Below are positions 28,467-36,954 of a stretch of DNA of 64,000 nucleotides, one piece after another. The stretch is from Roseomonas genomospecies 6 (lineage in GTDB: Bacteria; Pseudomonadota; Alphaproteobacteria; Azospirillales; Azospirillaceae), in NCBI RefSeq assembly GCF_008365375.1, contig NZ_QOKW01000002.1, positions 186,001 to 250,000 of the forward strand, read 5' to 3'. The first letter of the stretch is position 1; each line of letters opens with the position of its first letter. The position numbers and the translations under genes are program-made. The notes below the pieces were generated by a model. That model saw only the letters and a program-made list of their open reading frames with translations, had not been told where the DNA came from and searched no databases.

Positions 28467-29060
28467 ATGACCGCACCCTCCCGTCTCGTCGTCGGAATCA
28501 GCGGAGCCTCGGGCGTGATCCTGGGCATCCGGCTGTTGTCCGTGCTGCGCCGCATCGGCGTCGAATCGCACCTCGTCGTCAGCCGCTCCGCCGAAGTCAC
28601 CCTGGCCCATGAAACGGACATGAAGGTGGCGGATCTGCGGGCTCTGGCCGACGTGTCCTACGCCGCCGCCGACATCGGCGCGGCCATCGCCAGCGGCAGC
28701 TTCCGCGCCATGGGCATGATCGTGGCCCCCTGCTCCGTCCGCACGATGAGCGAGATCGCCACCGGGGTGACCTCCACGCTGCTGACCCGCGCCGCCGACG
28801 TCACGCTGAAGGAGCGGCGCCCGCTGGTGCTGATGGTGCGCGAGACGCCGCTGCACCTGGGGCATCTGCGCACCATGACCCAACTGGCCGAGATGGGCGC
28901 GGTGATCGCCCCGCCGGTTCCGGCCTTCTACAACCGCCCGCGGACCATCGACGATCTGGTGGACCACGCCGTGGGCCGGGCGCTCGACCTGTTCGGGCTG
29001 GACGCCGGCATCGTCCGCCGCTGGGGGGAACCGGCGCCTGCGGAGGTTCTGGAAACATGA
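28467..29060 (+). CDS. ubiX: Flavin prenyltransferase UbiX
   Basis: UbiX makes the prenylated FMN cofactor used by the decarboxylase UbiD in ubiquinone biosynthesis. The 197-residue product has the FMN-binding GISGASGVILGIRLL motif at the N-terminus, MIVAPCSVRTMSEIATG in the middle and the conserved LVLMVRETPLHLGHLR. The start at 28467 (MTAPSRLVVGISG) fits the family. No ubiD is in the window. Carbonic anhydrase follows after 57 bp on the same strand. Confidence 0.95.
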   Translation: MTAPSRLVVGISGASGVILGIRLLSVLRRIGVESHLVVSRSAEVTLAHETDMKVADLRALADVSYAAADIGAAIASGSFRAMGMIVAPCSVRTMSEIATGVTSTLLTRAADVTLKERRPLVLMVRETPLHLGHLRTMTQLAEMGAVIAPPVPAFYNRPRTIDDLVDHAVGRALDLFGLDAGIVRRWGEPAPAEVLET

Positions 29061-29117
29061 GCCGGCCTGGGTTATACCGCATCCGCTAAATCCCGACCGA
29101 TGAGGGGTATCAGAACG

Positions 29118-29810
29118 ATGCCACACACCCGCGACCAAGACGTTCCGATTCGTCAGCTTCTCGCCGGGATGAAAGGATTCCGCGCCCGCTACTACGAGCG
29201 CCGGCCAGACAGCATGCGCCAGCTCGTCCAGCAGGGGCAGAAGCCGAAGATCCTGATGATCGGCTGCTCCGACAGCCGCGTCGATCCGGCGCTGCTCACC
29301 GAGGCCGAGCCGGGCGAGATGTTCGTCGTCCGCAACGTCGCCAACCTCGTTCCGCCCTACCAGCCGGACGGCAGCTACCACGGCACCTCCGCAGCCATCG
29401 AGTATGCGGTGCAGGTGCTTCAGGTCGGCCATGTCATCGTGCTGGGCCACGCGCTGTGCGGCGGCATCCAGGGGCTGATCCGCCTGCGCAAGGGCGATCC
29501 GGACCAGAACGATTTCGTGTCGCCCTGGGTGTCCATCGCCAGCGCGGCGCTCGACCCCTACATACCGCCCGCGCAAGGCGATACCGACGAGGAACAGCGC
29601 AAGGCCGCCTTCGAGCGTCTTCAGCAGAAACCCGATGTGATCGAGCGCGCCGCCGTCCGCACCTCGGTGGACAATCTGATGACCTTCCCCTTCGTGCGCG
29701 AGCGGGTCGAGGCCGGAACGCTGGAACTGCACGGCTGGTGGTTCGACCTGGACAACGGGGACCTGTGGGCCATCAACTCCAAGACGAAGATGTTCGAGCC
29801 GGTCGATTGA
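29118..29810 (+). CDS. Carbonic anhydrase, beta class
   Basis: The 230-residue zinc enzyme interconverts carbon dioxide and bicarbonate. The zinc ligands lie in MIGCSDSRVDP (Cys and Asp-Arg dyad) and GHALCGG (His and Cys). FVVRNVANLVPPY and the C-terminal LELHGWWFDLDNG are family blocks. Two ATG codons are possible (29100 and 29118); the second has a weak GAGGGG site and better fits the family. Confidence 0.95.
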   Translation: MPHTRDQDVPIRQLLAGMKGFRARYYERRPDSMRQLVQQGQKPKILMIGCSDSRVDPALLTEAEPGEMFVVRNVANLVPPYQPDGSYHGTSAAIEYAVQVLQVGHVIVLGHALCGGIQGLIRLRKGDPDQNDFVSPWVSIASAALDPYIPPAQGDTDEEQRKAAFERLQQKPDVIERAAVRTSVDNLMTFPFVRERVEAGTLELHGWWFDLDNGDLWAINSKTKMFEPVD

Positions 29811-29904
29811 GGGCTTCGGGTGGGCGAAAGCTACCCAGCGGACGGCAACCGGAGCGGTCCTGCCGGGAAATTTATGCCCACTCCGTCGCCTTCCCGGTGC
29901 AAAA

Positions 29905-29943
29905 GCCCCTTTTCCGGGGCGGGAGAGGGCACCAACCCTCTCC
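29905..29943 (+). terminator. Paired hairpins after carbonic anhydrase
   Basis: Two adjacent hairpins are seen: GCCCC/GGGGC (29905-29920) and GGAGAGGG/CCCTCTCC (29922-29943, 6-nt loop). There is no T-run. They lie just upstream of the flgE promoter, so they probably insulate it from readthrough. Confidence 0.5.
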
Positions 29944-29950
29944 TCATTCC

Positions 29951-29966
29951 TGGCACGTCTCTTGCT
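29951..29966 (+). promoter_or_regulatory. Sigma-54 (RpoN) promoter for flgE
   Basis: The sequence TGGCACG-N4-TTGCT fits the sigma-54 -24/-12 consensus exactly, with the GG and GC pair 10 bp apart. Transcription would begin near 29977, about 48 nt before the flgE ATG. Many flagellar hook genes in other bacteria are controlled by sigma-54 together with a flagellar enhancer-binding activator. No activator site was identified. Confidence 0.85.
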
Positions 29967-30024
29967 TTCCACTTGTCAGCGCGTTCCGACACACGCGCTT
30001 CGACGGGAATGAGGCGGCCGGACC

Positions 30025-31395
30025 ATGGGCATCACCAACATCCTCAACAATGGCGTTCTTGGGCTGACGGCGCAGAGCCGGGCGCTGGGCACCATTTCGC
30101 ACAACATCGCGAACGCCAACACGGCCGGCTACAAGGCGTCGGAAACCCAATTCGCCGATTTCGCGCTGAGTGACCGCAACGGAAACATGGACCCCGGCAA
30201 CGGCGTCCGCGCGTTCGATCGGCTGGACCACGCGGGCGGCACCGTCACCCAGACGGGGGTCACCACGAACGCGGCCATCGTCGGCAACGGCTTCTTCGTC
30301 GTCCAGGACATGGATTTCCTGGCCGGCACGACCCGAACCACCGGCCGGCCGAACGACGATTCGCTGTTCCTGACGCGGGCCGGCGACTTCACCCCCGACA
30401 AGGACGGCCATCTGGTGAACGGCGCCGGCAAGGCGCTGATGGGCTTCAAGCTCGACCCCGCCAGCGGAACCGGCGGTTTCGGAAGCGCCAGCACGCTCTC
30501 GGCGGTCACGCTGGAGGGGCTGCGCGACTACCGCGAAGCCTCGACCCAGGCGTCGCTGAACCTCAACCTGCCGCGCGATCAGGCCCCGGTGACCGGCGAG
30601 ATCACCACGGCCAACACCACCGGCGTCGTTCTGAAGCTCGTGGACAAGAACGGCGCCGACGGGACGATGTCCCTTCGCTTCCTGAAGACCGGAGAAGCGG
30701 AGGATGGCACCTCCTCATGGCAGGTCTTCAACGCCGGGGTCGCCGGCGCGGACGGCAAGCCGGTGGGCAACGGGACGGTCAACGATCCGACCACCTGGCA
30801 ACCGCTCGGCACGCTGAACTTCGCCCGCAACGGCACGCTGACCGGCGGGACGACCGGTGCCCCGGCGACCCTGACGCTGAACCCCGGCGGCAATTTCGCC
30901 CAGACGACGCTGGACATCGGCTCCTATGGGAAAATGAACAACTCCATCACCAGCATCGCGGGCATGGAGCTGGGCATCGTCCAGGGCAACAACGGCATCC
31001 GGGCCGGCACCTACCAGGGGGCGGAACTGACCGCGGACGGCTTCGTCGCGGCGAATTTCCAGGGCGGGAAGCAGCGCTACGTCTACCGCATCCCCGACGC
31101 GACGGTCATCAACCCGACGGATCTGGAGAGCGTGTCCGGCACCATGTTCCGGACCACCGCGGACTCGGGCGCCATCCGCCTGAACTCCTTCGGCAACCTG
31201 TCGAACGAGACCGGCACCAGCGCGCCGACGACCGTGGGGGCGAAGCTGAACACGGCCAGCGTCGAGGGCTCGAACGTCAAGATCGAGGAGCAGTTCACCA
31301 CGCTGATCCAGGCGCAGCGAACCTATTCCGCCGCTTCCAAGCTGGTGTCCACCGCCGACGAGATGACCCAGACCACCATCACCCTGAAGTCGTAA
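30025..31395 (+). CDS. flgE: Flagellar hook protein FlgE
   Basis: The 456-residue protein forms the hook that joins flagellar filament and rod. It begins with the axial-family N-domain (ILNNGVLGLTAQSRALGTIS then HNIANANTAGYKA) and ends with the matching C-domain (SNVKIEEQFTTLIQAQRTYS and the terminal SKLVSTADEMTQTTITLK). The middle carries the FlgE D2 region with LTRAGDFTPDKDGHLVNGAG. It is an isolated gene: no other flagellar structural gene is in the window. A sigma-54 promoter lies upstream. Its last 17 bp overlap the end of the convergent TPR protein gene. Confidence 0.93.
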   Translation: MGITNILNNGVLGLTAQSRALGTISHNIANANTAGYKASETQFADFALSDRNGNMDPGNGVRAFDRLDHAGGTVTQTGVTTNAAIVGNGFFVVQDMDFLAGTTRTTGRPNDDSLFLTRAGDFTPDKDGHLVNGAGKALMGFKLDPASGTGGFGSASTLSAVTLEGLRDYREASTQASLNLNLPRDQAPVTGEITTANTTGVVLKLVDKNGADGTMSLRFLKTGEAEDGTSSWQVFNAGVAGADGKPVGNGTVNDPTTWQPLGTLNFARNGTLTGGTTGAPATLTLNPGGNFAQTTLDIGSYGKMNNSITSIAGMELGIVQGNNGIRAGTYQGAELTADGFVAANFQGGKQRYVYRIPDATVINPTDLESVSGTMFRTTADSGAIRLNSFGNLSNETGTSAPTTVGAKLNTASVEGSNVKIEEQFTTLIQAQRTYSAASKLVSTADEMTQTTITLKS

Positions 31396-33148
31396 CGGAC
31401 ACGGCGCGCAACGCCTCGGCGACGCACCCGGCCACCTCCGCCCAGTCGCCGACGCGCGTCTGGCGGAACAGCCGGGCGGTCGGGTACCAGGGGCTGTCCT
31501 CCCGCCCCAGCAGCCAGCGCCAATCCGGCGAGAACGGAAGCACCACCCAGACCGGCACCCCCAGCGCCCCGGCCAGATGCGCCGGCCCGGTGCAGGACGA
31601 GATCACGAGGTCCAGGTTGGCCATGATCGCCACCGTGTCGGCGAAATCGGCGATCTCCGGCCCAAGGTCGGTGAAGGAGAGCGGCATCGCCACCCGCTCC
31701 AGATCCTCCCGCCCCGGCCCCTTCTGAAGCCCGAAGAAGCGCACGCCCGGCACCTCCAGCACGGGCCGCAGCCCGGTCAGCCGGGGCGAGCGCAGCGCGT
31801 CGCCGGGAAAGCGCGGGTTGCCCGCCCAGACCAGCCCGACCCGCAGCCCTTCCCCTTCCGCCAACCGTTCCCTCCAGGCGGCGGCGCGCCTCGGATCGGG
31901 GCGCAGATAGGGAACGGAGGCGGGAACCCGGTCCAGCCTGGTGCCGAAGGCGCGCGGCAGGCTCATCAGCGGGCATTCCAGGTCGAATTCCGGCAGGGGA
32001 TCGCCGCGGGCGATCAGCCGCTCCACCCCCGGCAGGCCGGACAGAACGGTCGTCAGGGGCCGCTGCACCTCCAGGATCACCCGCGCCCCGCGCTCCGCCA
32101 CCAGCGGGACGTAGCGGACGAATTGCAGCGTGTCGCCCAACCCCTGTTCGGCGTAGAGCAGGATGGTGCGCCCGGCGGTGTCCTCACCGGTCCATGTGGG
32201 CTGTGAAAAGCGGCGCCAGGGCGGTTCCGCCCCCGCATCGTGGCGCCGCCAGTCGAACTCCGGCCAGCCACCGTCGTAATCCCCGGCCAGCAGCCGGGCG
32301 AAGCCGCGGTTCCAGCGCATACCGGCATCGCCGGGGCGGACCTCCAGCACCCGGTCGAAATCGGCGAGCGCCTCCACCGGGCGGGCCATGGCGAGCAAGG
32401 CGCCGCCGCGCGCCGCCCACAGGGACGGCCCGGCGCCGCCACGCTCCGCCGCGGCGAAGGCGTCCAGCGCCTCCTCGAACCGGCCCTGCCCGGCGAGCAG
32501 CGATCCCAGATTTTCCCAGGCCGTGCCGTAGCCGGGGGCGAGCCCCAGCGCCGCGCGGTAGGCGGCCTCCGCCTCGTCGTCCCGCTTCTGAGCGGCGCAG
32601 GCGGAACCGAGCGCCATGCGGGCCGCCGGCGATCCGGGCGACAGGGCGACGGCACGCCGGGCCGCCCGCTCGGCCGCCGCCGCCCGCCGCCCGGCCAGGG
32701 TCGATTCGGCGAGGTTCACCAGAGCGTCCGCCGAGGCCGGAACCAGCGCCAGAGCGCGCTGCGCCGAGCGCACGGCCTCCTCCACCCGGTTCAGGTCGCG
32801 CAAGGCGCCGGCCCGGCTGGCATGGGCGTCGGCCAGCAGCGGGTCCAGCCGAAGGGCGCGGGCGTAGCCGGCCTCCGCCCCCGGTGCGTCGCCCATGGTC
32901 TGGAGGGCGCCGGCCAGATTCGACTGCGCGCCTGCCGAATCGGGACGAAGCGCCAGCGCCCGGCGCAACAGCCGCTCCCCCTCCGCCGGACGGCCCGTCT
33001 GGATGCGGAGCACACCCAGAAACTGGGCGGCGTCGGGCTGTTCCGGGTCGGCCTCCAAAATCCGCCCGTAGAGCGTCGCCGCCTCGGCCAGCCGGCCCGA
33101 CTGGTGGTGGTCGATGGCGGCCAGAAGAGCTTCGATGATCGTCGCCAT
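31379..33148 (-). CDS. TPR protein with C-terminal glycosyltransferase-like domain
   Basis: The 589-residue protein has an N-terminal array of tetratricopeptide repeats (about residues 1-290; GRLAEAATLYGRILEADPEQ and GDAPGAEAGYARALRLDP are clear units). It ends in a domain resembling GT9/heptosyltransferase-like proteins: LYAEQGLGDTLQFVRYVPLV, LRVGLVWAGNP and LDLVISSCTGPAHLAGALGVPVWV. Similar proteins are common in alphaproteobacteria and are often placed near surface or flagellar glycosylation genes. Its enzymatic activity is not established. Its 3' end overlaps flgE, tail to tail, by 17 bp. Confidence 0.84.
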   Translation of the reverse strand: MATIIEALLAAIDHHQSGRLAEAATLYGRILEADPEQPDAAQFLGVLRIQTGRPAEGERLLRRALALRPDSAGAQSNLAGALQTMGDAPGAEAGYARALRLDPLLADAHASRAGALRDLNRVEEAVRSAQRALALVPASADALVNLAESTLAGRRAAAAERAARRAVALSPGSPAARMALGSACAAQKRDDEAEAAYRAALGLAPGYGTAWENLGSLLAGQGRFEEALDAFAAAERGGAGPSLWAARGGALLAMARPVEALADFDRVLEVRPGDAGMRWNRGFARLLAGDYDGGWPEFDWRRHDAGAEPPWRRFSQPTWTGEDTAGRTILLYAEQGLGDTLQFVRYVPLVAERGARVILEVQRPLTTVLSGLPGVERLIARGDPLPEFDLECPLMSLPRAFGTRLDRVPASVPYLRPDPRRAAAWRERLAEGEGLRVGLVWAGNPRFPGDALRSPRLTGLRPVLEVPGVRFFGLQKGPGREDLERVAMPLSFTDLGPEIADFADTVAIMANLDLVISSCTGPAHLAGALGVPVWVVLPFSPDWRWLLGREDSPWYPTARLFRQTRVGDWAEVAGCVAEALRAVSVTTSG

Positions 33149-33277
33149 GGGAAATGCCGGAGGACATGAGAAAAACCATCCCACTTCCGGGGCGGAAGAG
33201 GGAATCGGTGCTCCCGATCTGACACAGACCTGCCGTTCCCGCAACCCACCCACGAGAAGCCCCACGTTGCGTTTCGC

Positions 33278-33290
33278 ATTTGCGGCAAAT
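33278..33290. promoter_or_regulatory. 13-bp palindrome in the divergent region
   Basis: ATTTGC-G-GCAAAT is a perfect inverted repeat located between the divergent TPR gene and the secreted-protein gene, 62 bp before the latter's start. It lies in a locally AT-rich stretch and could be an operator; no regulator is identified. Confidence 0.35.
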
Positions 33291-33351
33291 ATGATGCATC
33301 CAACCCGCCGGAACACACCGGAGTATTCAGCGTGCCGGGAGCCTTCCACCC

Positions 33352-33759
33352 ATGAAAAGCACCTTGAACGTTTGCGCCCTGGCCCTGACCTGCGCCCTCG
33401 TTCCGGCGATCCTGGCCGTGGAACCGTCCCCCGCGGCGGCCAGCGAGAAGGGCGGCGGAGCCGGCGGCAACGGCTGTCCGTGGGCGCAGGACGTGACGCT
33501 GGAACTCAACGGCAAGACCCTGACGCTGAACCAGGACGCCTTCTCCGCCAAGGGGGAGCCGCTGGACATCGACGGCTATCAGATCTTCCCGTTGCTCGAA
33601 CAGTTGAAGCTGCGCATCCTCGGCCCGCGCGGCCAGGAGTGGGAGGCCGCCCTGACCCGTCTGTCCGGCGGCAAGCGCTGCCAGGCCTTCTATGTCGGCA
33701 AGCCCTTCCAGGTGTCCGACGAGACCGGCGACCGCAACAGCCTCATCCTCGTCCGCTGA
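33352..33759 (+). CDS. Hypothetical secreted protein
   Basis: The 135-residue product has a clear signal peptide (KSTLNVCALALTCALVPAIL, likely cleaved near residues 22-31) and a mature part with two cysteines (GNGCPWAQDV and GGKRCQAFYVG), which may form a disulfide in the periplasm. No family is recognised. It is divergent from the TPR gene, and its 3' end overlaps the convergent GNAT gene by 17 bp. Confidence 0.68.
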   Translation: MKSTLNVCALALTCALVPAILAVEPSPAAASEKGGGAGGNGCPWAQDVTLELNGKTLTLNQDAFSAKGEPLDIDGYQIFPLLEQLKLRILGPRGQEWEAALTRLSGGKRCQAFYVGKPFQVSDETGDRNSLILVR

Positions 33760-34330
33760 TTCCCGCGTCGAGTCCGGCCCGCCACCGCTCGCGCCCGATG
33801 CGGTAGAGGACGTGCCGTTTCAGGCGGTGGCCGTCGGGCACCCACGGGTGGTCGAAGTCGCCCGCCGTGTCGCGCTCCATCCCCAGCCGCTCCATGACCC
33901 GCTGCGAACGCCGGTTCGCCGGCACCGTGAAGGCCACGATGTCCGTCAGCCCGACGGTGTCGAACCCGTAGGAGAGCGCCAGCCCGGCGGCCTCCGTCGC
34001 CAGCCCCTGCCCCCAGTGGGCCGGGTCGAGCCGCCAGCCCACCTCCACGGCGGGCGCGAAAGGCGCCTCCCAGGTCACGCGGGCCAGCCCGACCAAGCCG
34101 ATGAAGGGGCTGTGTCCCGGCCGCTCCACCGCCCAGAACCCGAAACCGTTCCGGTCGAAATGCTCGCCGATGCGCGCGATCACCGCGTCGCAGGCCGCCC
34201 GGTCGGGAAGCGGCAGCAGATGCTCCATCACCGTAGGGTTGCGCGACAGCGCATGAAAGGCGTCGCCGTCCCCGTCCCGCCAGGGACGCAGGATCAGCCG
34301 GAAAGAGGTGAGGATGGCCGGCGTCGTCAT
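33743..34330 (-). CDS. GNAT acetyltransferase, RimJ/RimL-like
   Basis: The 195-residue protein has the usual acetyltransferase order: TSFRLILRPWRDGD at the N-terminus, VEVGWRLDPAHWGQGLATEA (acetyl-CoA loop) and FTVPANRRSQRVMERLGME. It lies 13 bp after TIGR02444 and is probably transcribed from upstream of pfkA or from within this leftward run. The substrate is unknown. Confidence 0.9.
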   Translation of the reverse strand: MTTPAILTSFRLILRPWRDGDGDAFHALSRNPTVMEHLLPLPDRAACDAVIARIGEHFDRNGFGFWAVERPGHSPFIGLVGLARVTWEAPFAPAVEVGWRLDPAHWGQGLATEAAGLALSYGFDTVGLTDIVAFTVPANRRSQRVMERLGMERDTAGDFDHPWVPDGHRLKRHVLYRIGRERWRAGLDAGISGRG

Positions 34331-34343
34331 CGCACCGGTTCCG

Positions 34344-34802
34344 TCAGGGCTCGGGCGGCGTGCCGAGCGCCGCCAGAAGCGCCATCAAAGCCGGGTCCCC
34401 GTCCGGCACCAGCCGGCAGAGGTTCGCCGCGGCCGCCTCGACGCTGCCGCCCGGGGCGGGGGTGAGACCGGACAGGGCGAAGAGTCGGTCCTGCTGGACG
34501 CGCTCCGCCTCCAGCTCCGCGGCCTTCATGCGGCGGTAGAGAGCGTCGTCCTCCCCCTTCACCCGGCGGCGCACGGCGCGCAGCGGGCGGACGACCTCCG
34601 CCCGCCAGGGGGCGACGGCGGAGTCGATCCGCTCCAACTCCGCCGCCGGCAGGTCGGCGTTGCAGTCCATGCCCGCCCAGGCGGCGAACAGCAGGAGGTT
34701 CACGTCCTGGCCGAGCCGGTCCTGAAGGTCGAGGCAGGCGGCGGGCACGCCCGGCCGCCCGTAGACGGCGAGCGAGAAGTCCCAAAGCGGGTTTTCCGAC
34801 AT
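34344..34802 (-). CDS. TIGR02444 family protein
   Basis: The 152-residue product starts with MSENPLWDFSLAVYGRPGV and has LDLQDRLGQDVNLLLFAAWA, the recognisable block of the TIGR02444 family, whose function is unknown. The rest is a helical, Arg- and Glu-rich region (WRAEVVRPLRAVRRRVKG). It lies 30 bp downstream of pfkA. Confidence 0.88.
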   Translation of the reverse strand: MSENPLWDFSLAVYGRPGVPAACLDLQDRLGQDVNLLLFAAWAGMDCNADLPAAELERIDSAVAPWRAEVVRPLRAVRRRVKGEDDALYRRMKAAELEAERVQQDRLFALSGLTPAPGGSVEAAAANLCRLVPDGDPALMALLAALGTPPEP

Positions 34803-34832
34803 CGCCGTGCCTGCCTCCTCATGAGCCTCCGC

Positions 34833-35918
34833 TCAGTCGCCCAGGCTGATGCCCAGGCCACGGGCGGTCTTGACCATCGCGCCGTCCATCTCCACGCAGG
34901 CGTACTTGGCGATGGCATCGGTGATCGGGACGTCGATGACCCCGCGGTCGGACCAGGCGACCATGCGGTCGAACTTGCCCTCCGCGATCAGGTCCACGGC
35001 GTGCACGCCGAAGGCGGAGGCGACCAGCCGGTCGCGCGGGCTGGGCATGCTGCCGCGCTGGACGTGGCCCAGGACGGTGACGCGGGTTTCGGCCCCCGTC
35101 GCCTCGGCGATCTTCTCGCCGATGTAGTCGCCGATGCCGCCGTACCGCTTCTCCCCGCCCTGCAACAGCTTCTGCACGCCGGTGCCGTCCGCGGTCTTCA
35201 CCGCCTCCGACACGACGACCAGGGCGAAGTTCCGGCCCGTGGCGCGCACCTGCCGGATCTTCGCGGCGATCTTCTCGATGGAATAGGGGATCTCGGGGAT
35301 CAGCACCACGTCGGCGCCGCCGGCGATGCCCGCGGCCAGGGCGATGTGGCCGGCGTCGCGGCCCATCACCTCCAGGACCATGACGCGGGCATGGCTGGCC
35401 GCGGTCGGCTGGAGCCGGTCGAGCGCCTCCACCGCCACGCCGACGGCGGTGTCGTAGCCCACCGACACCTCAGTCAGGCCCAGGTCGTTGTCGATGGTCT
35501 TGGGGATGCCGACCATCTGGAAGCCGCCCTTGTCGGCCAGCTTCTTCAGGATGGCGAAGCTGCCGTCGCCGCCGATGCCGATCAGCGCGTCCAGCCCCAG
35601 TTCGCGGTAGCCGCCGATGATCTCGTCCGACCGGTCCTTCTGCGTGCCGTCCGCCATCGGATAGGCGAAGGGATCGCCGCGGTTGGTGGTGCCGAGGATC
35701 GTGCCGCCCATGCGCATCATGTTGCCGTCGACCTGCGGCAGGTCGAGCACCTGATACTGCACCGGGCGCTGCAACAGCCCCTGGGTGCCTTCCTTGATGC
35801 CCAGGACCTGCCACCCATAGGTCAGGACGGCCCGGTGGACCACCGCGCGGATGACCGCGTTCAGCCCGGCGCAGTCGCCGCCGCTGGTGAGAATGCCGAT
35901 GCGCTTGCCTGCTGTCAT
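34833..35918 (-). CDS. pfkA: 6-phosphofructokinase, mixed-substrate group III type
   Basis: The 361-residue product is a PFKA-family enzyme that phosphorylates fructose 6-phosphate. Key blocks are GILTSGGDCAGLNAVIR, GIGGDGS, GIPKTIDNDL, EVMGRDAGHIAL and TVLGHVQRGSMPSPRDR. The glycine in GGDGS, at the position that selects nucleotide over pyrophosphate, favours ATP. The lysine in PKTIDND is the residue typical of pyrophosphate enzymes. This mixed set is characteristic of the group III enzymes, so the phosphate donor should be tested. Confidence 0.93.
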   Translation of the reverse strand: MTAGKRIGILTSGGDCAGLNAVIRAVVHRAVLTYGWQVLGIKEGTQGLLQRPVQYQVLDLPQVDGNMMRMGGTILGTTNRGDPFAYPMADGTQKDRSDEIIGGYRELGLDALIGIGGDGSFAILKKLADKGGFQMVGIPKTIDNDLGLTEVSVGYDTAVGVAVEALDRLQPTAASHARVMVLEVMGRDAGHIALAAGIAGGADVVLIPEIPYSIEKIAAKIRQVRATGRNFALVVVSEAVKTADGTGVQKLLQGGEKRYGGIGDYIGEKIAEATGAETRVTVLGHVQRGSMPSPRDRLVASAFGVHAVDLIAEGKFDRMVAWSDRGVIDVPITDAIAKYACVEMDGAMVKTARGLGISLGD

Positions 35919-36120
35919 GGATGACTGTCCCGTGTCGTCTGGAACCGCTGCGAAAGGTAGTCATACCAGAACGTTGCTCCACCGCAATGGTTCTGGTCCT
36001 CCGAGTATATTACATTCCGGCGACCGGATTATAACCCTGCGAAGAATGAGTGGTTTCGCACTGCCGCTGCGCTGGAAATCTGGTATAGTCCCGGCCGCTC
36101 AGCCAGCGGGCCCCGCGCGT

Positions 36121-36321
36121 ATGAACGAACAAGAGATGCTTAAGGACAAACTGGCCACGCTTCGCAGCGAGCATCGCGACCTCGACGACGTGATCGCCCG
36201 ACTGCACGAACGTGCGCCGTTCGACCAGCTTCAGATGCAACGTCTGAAGAAGCGCAAACTTGCGCTCAAGGACCAGATCGCGGTTCTGGAAAGCCGCCTG
36301 CTGCCCGACATCATCGCCTGA
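36121..36321 (+). CDS. DUF465 (YdcH) family small protein
   Basis: The 66-residue, helical and highly charged protein (MNEQEMLKDKLATLRSEHRD) matches the DUF465/YdcH family. These short proteins form a helical hairpin and have no established function. The family motif runs through LDDVIARL and the basic LKKRKLALKDQIA. It is divergent from pfkA; a TATAGT box lies 31 bp upstream of the start, but without a good -35 partner. Confidence 0.9.
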   Translation: MNEQEMLKDKLATLRSEHRDLDDVIARLHERAPFDQLQMQRLKKRKLALKDQIAVLESRLLPDIIA

Positions 36322-36365
36322 TCGCCGCCCCGGTGGGAAAAGGCAGGCCGGCGCATCGCGTCGCT

Positions 36366-36394
36366 CTGGACTCCGCCTGCGCGCTTTCTATAAT
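36366..36394 (+). promoter_or_regulatory. Possible sigma-70 promoter for purEK
   Basis: A perfect TATAAT (36389-36394) is preceded at 17 bp by CTGGAC, a weak -35. Transcription would begin about 28 nt before the purE GTG. Confidence 0.5.
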
Positions 36395-36429
36395 GCGCCG
36401 CTTTCCGGACCTAGAGGAAAGCGCGCGCC

Positions 36430-36951
36430 GTGTCCGCATCCATCGCCGCCACCACCGACCACACGCCGCTGGTCGGCATCATCATGGGCAGCCAGTCGGA
36501 CTGGACCACCATGAAGCACGCCGCCGAGACGCTGACCGCGCTCGGCGTCCCGCACGAGGTCCGGATCGTCTCCGCCCACCGCACCCCGCAGCGCCTCGTC
36601 GAGTACGCCACCACCGCCCGCGGGCGCGGCCTGAAGGTGGTCATCGCCGGGGCCGGCGGCGCCGCCCATCTGCCGGGCATGGCCGCCTCCATGACCCCCC
36701 TGCCCGTCTTCGGCGTCCCGGTGGAAAGCCACGCGCTGAAGGGCATGGACAGCCTGCTGTCGATCGTCCAGATGCCCGGCGGCGTTCCCGTTGGCACGCT
36801 GGCCATCGGCAAGGCCGGGGCGATCAACGCCGCGCTCCTGGCCGGATCGGTCATCGCCCTGATGGACCCGAAGGTGGCCGAGGCTCTGGACGCTTGGCGC
36901 GCCCGCCAGACCGCCGCCGTCGCCGAAGCCCCCGTGGACGAGCCCGCCTGA
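36430..36951 (+). CDS. purE: N5-CAIR mutase PurE
   Basis: PurE, class I, converts N5-carboxyaminoimidazole ribonucleotide to CAIR in purine synthesis. The 173-residue product has the conserved [32 protein letters not shown] and [15 protein letters not shown] motifs. Translation starts at GTG, with GAGGAAAG 9-16 nt upstream. purK follows after 3 bp, so the two are co-translated. Confidence 0.96.
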   Translation: MSASIAATTDHTPLVGIIMGSQSDWTTMKHAAETLTALGVPHEVRIVSAHRTPQRLVEYATTARGRGLKVVIAGAGGAAHLPGMAASMTPLPVFGVPVESHALKGMDSLLSIVQMPGGVPVGTLAIGKAGAINAALLAGSVIALMDPKVAEALDAWRARQTAAVAEAPVDEPA

Positions 36952-36954
36952 GCC

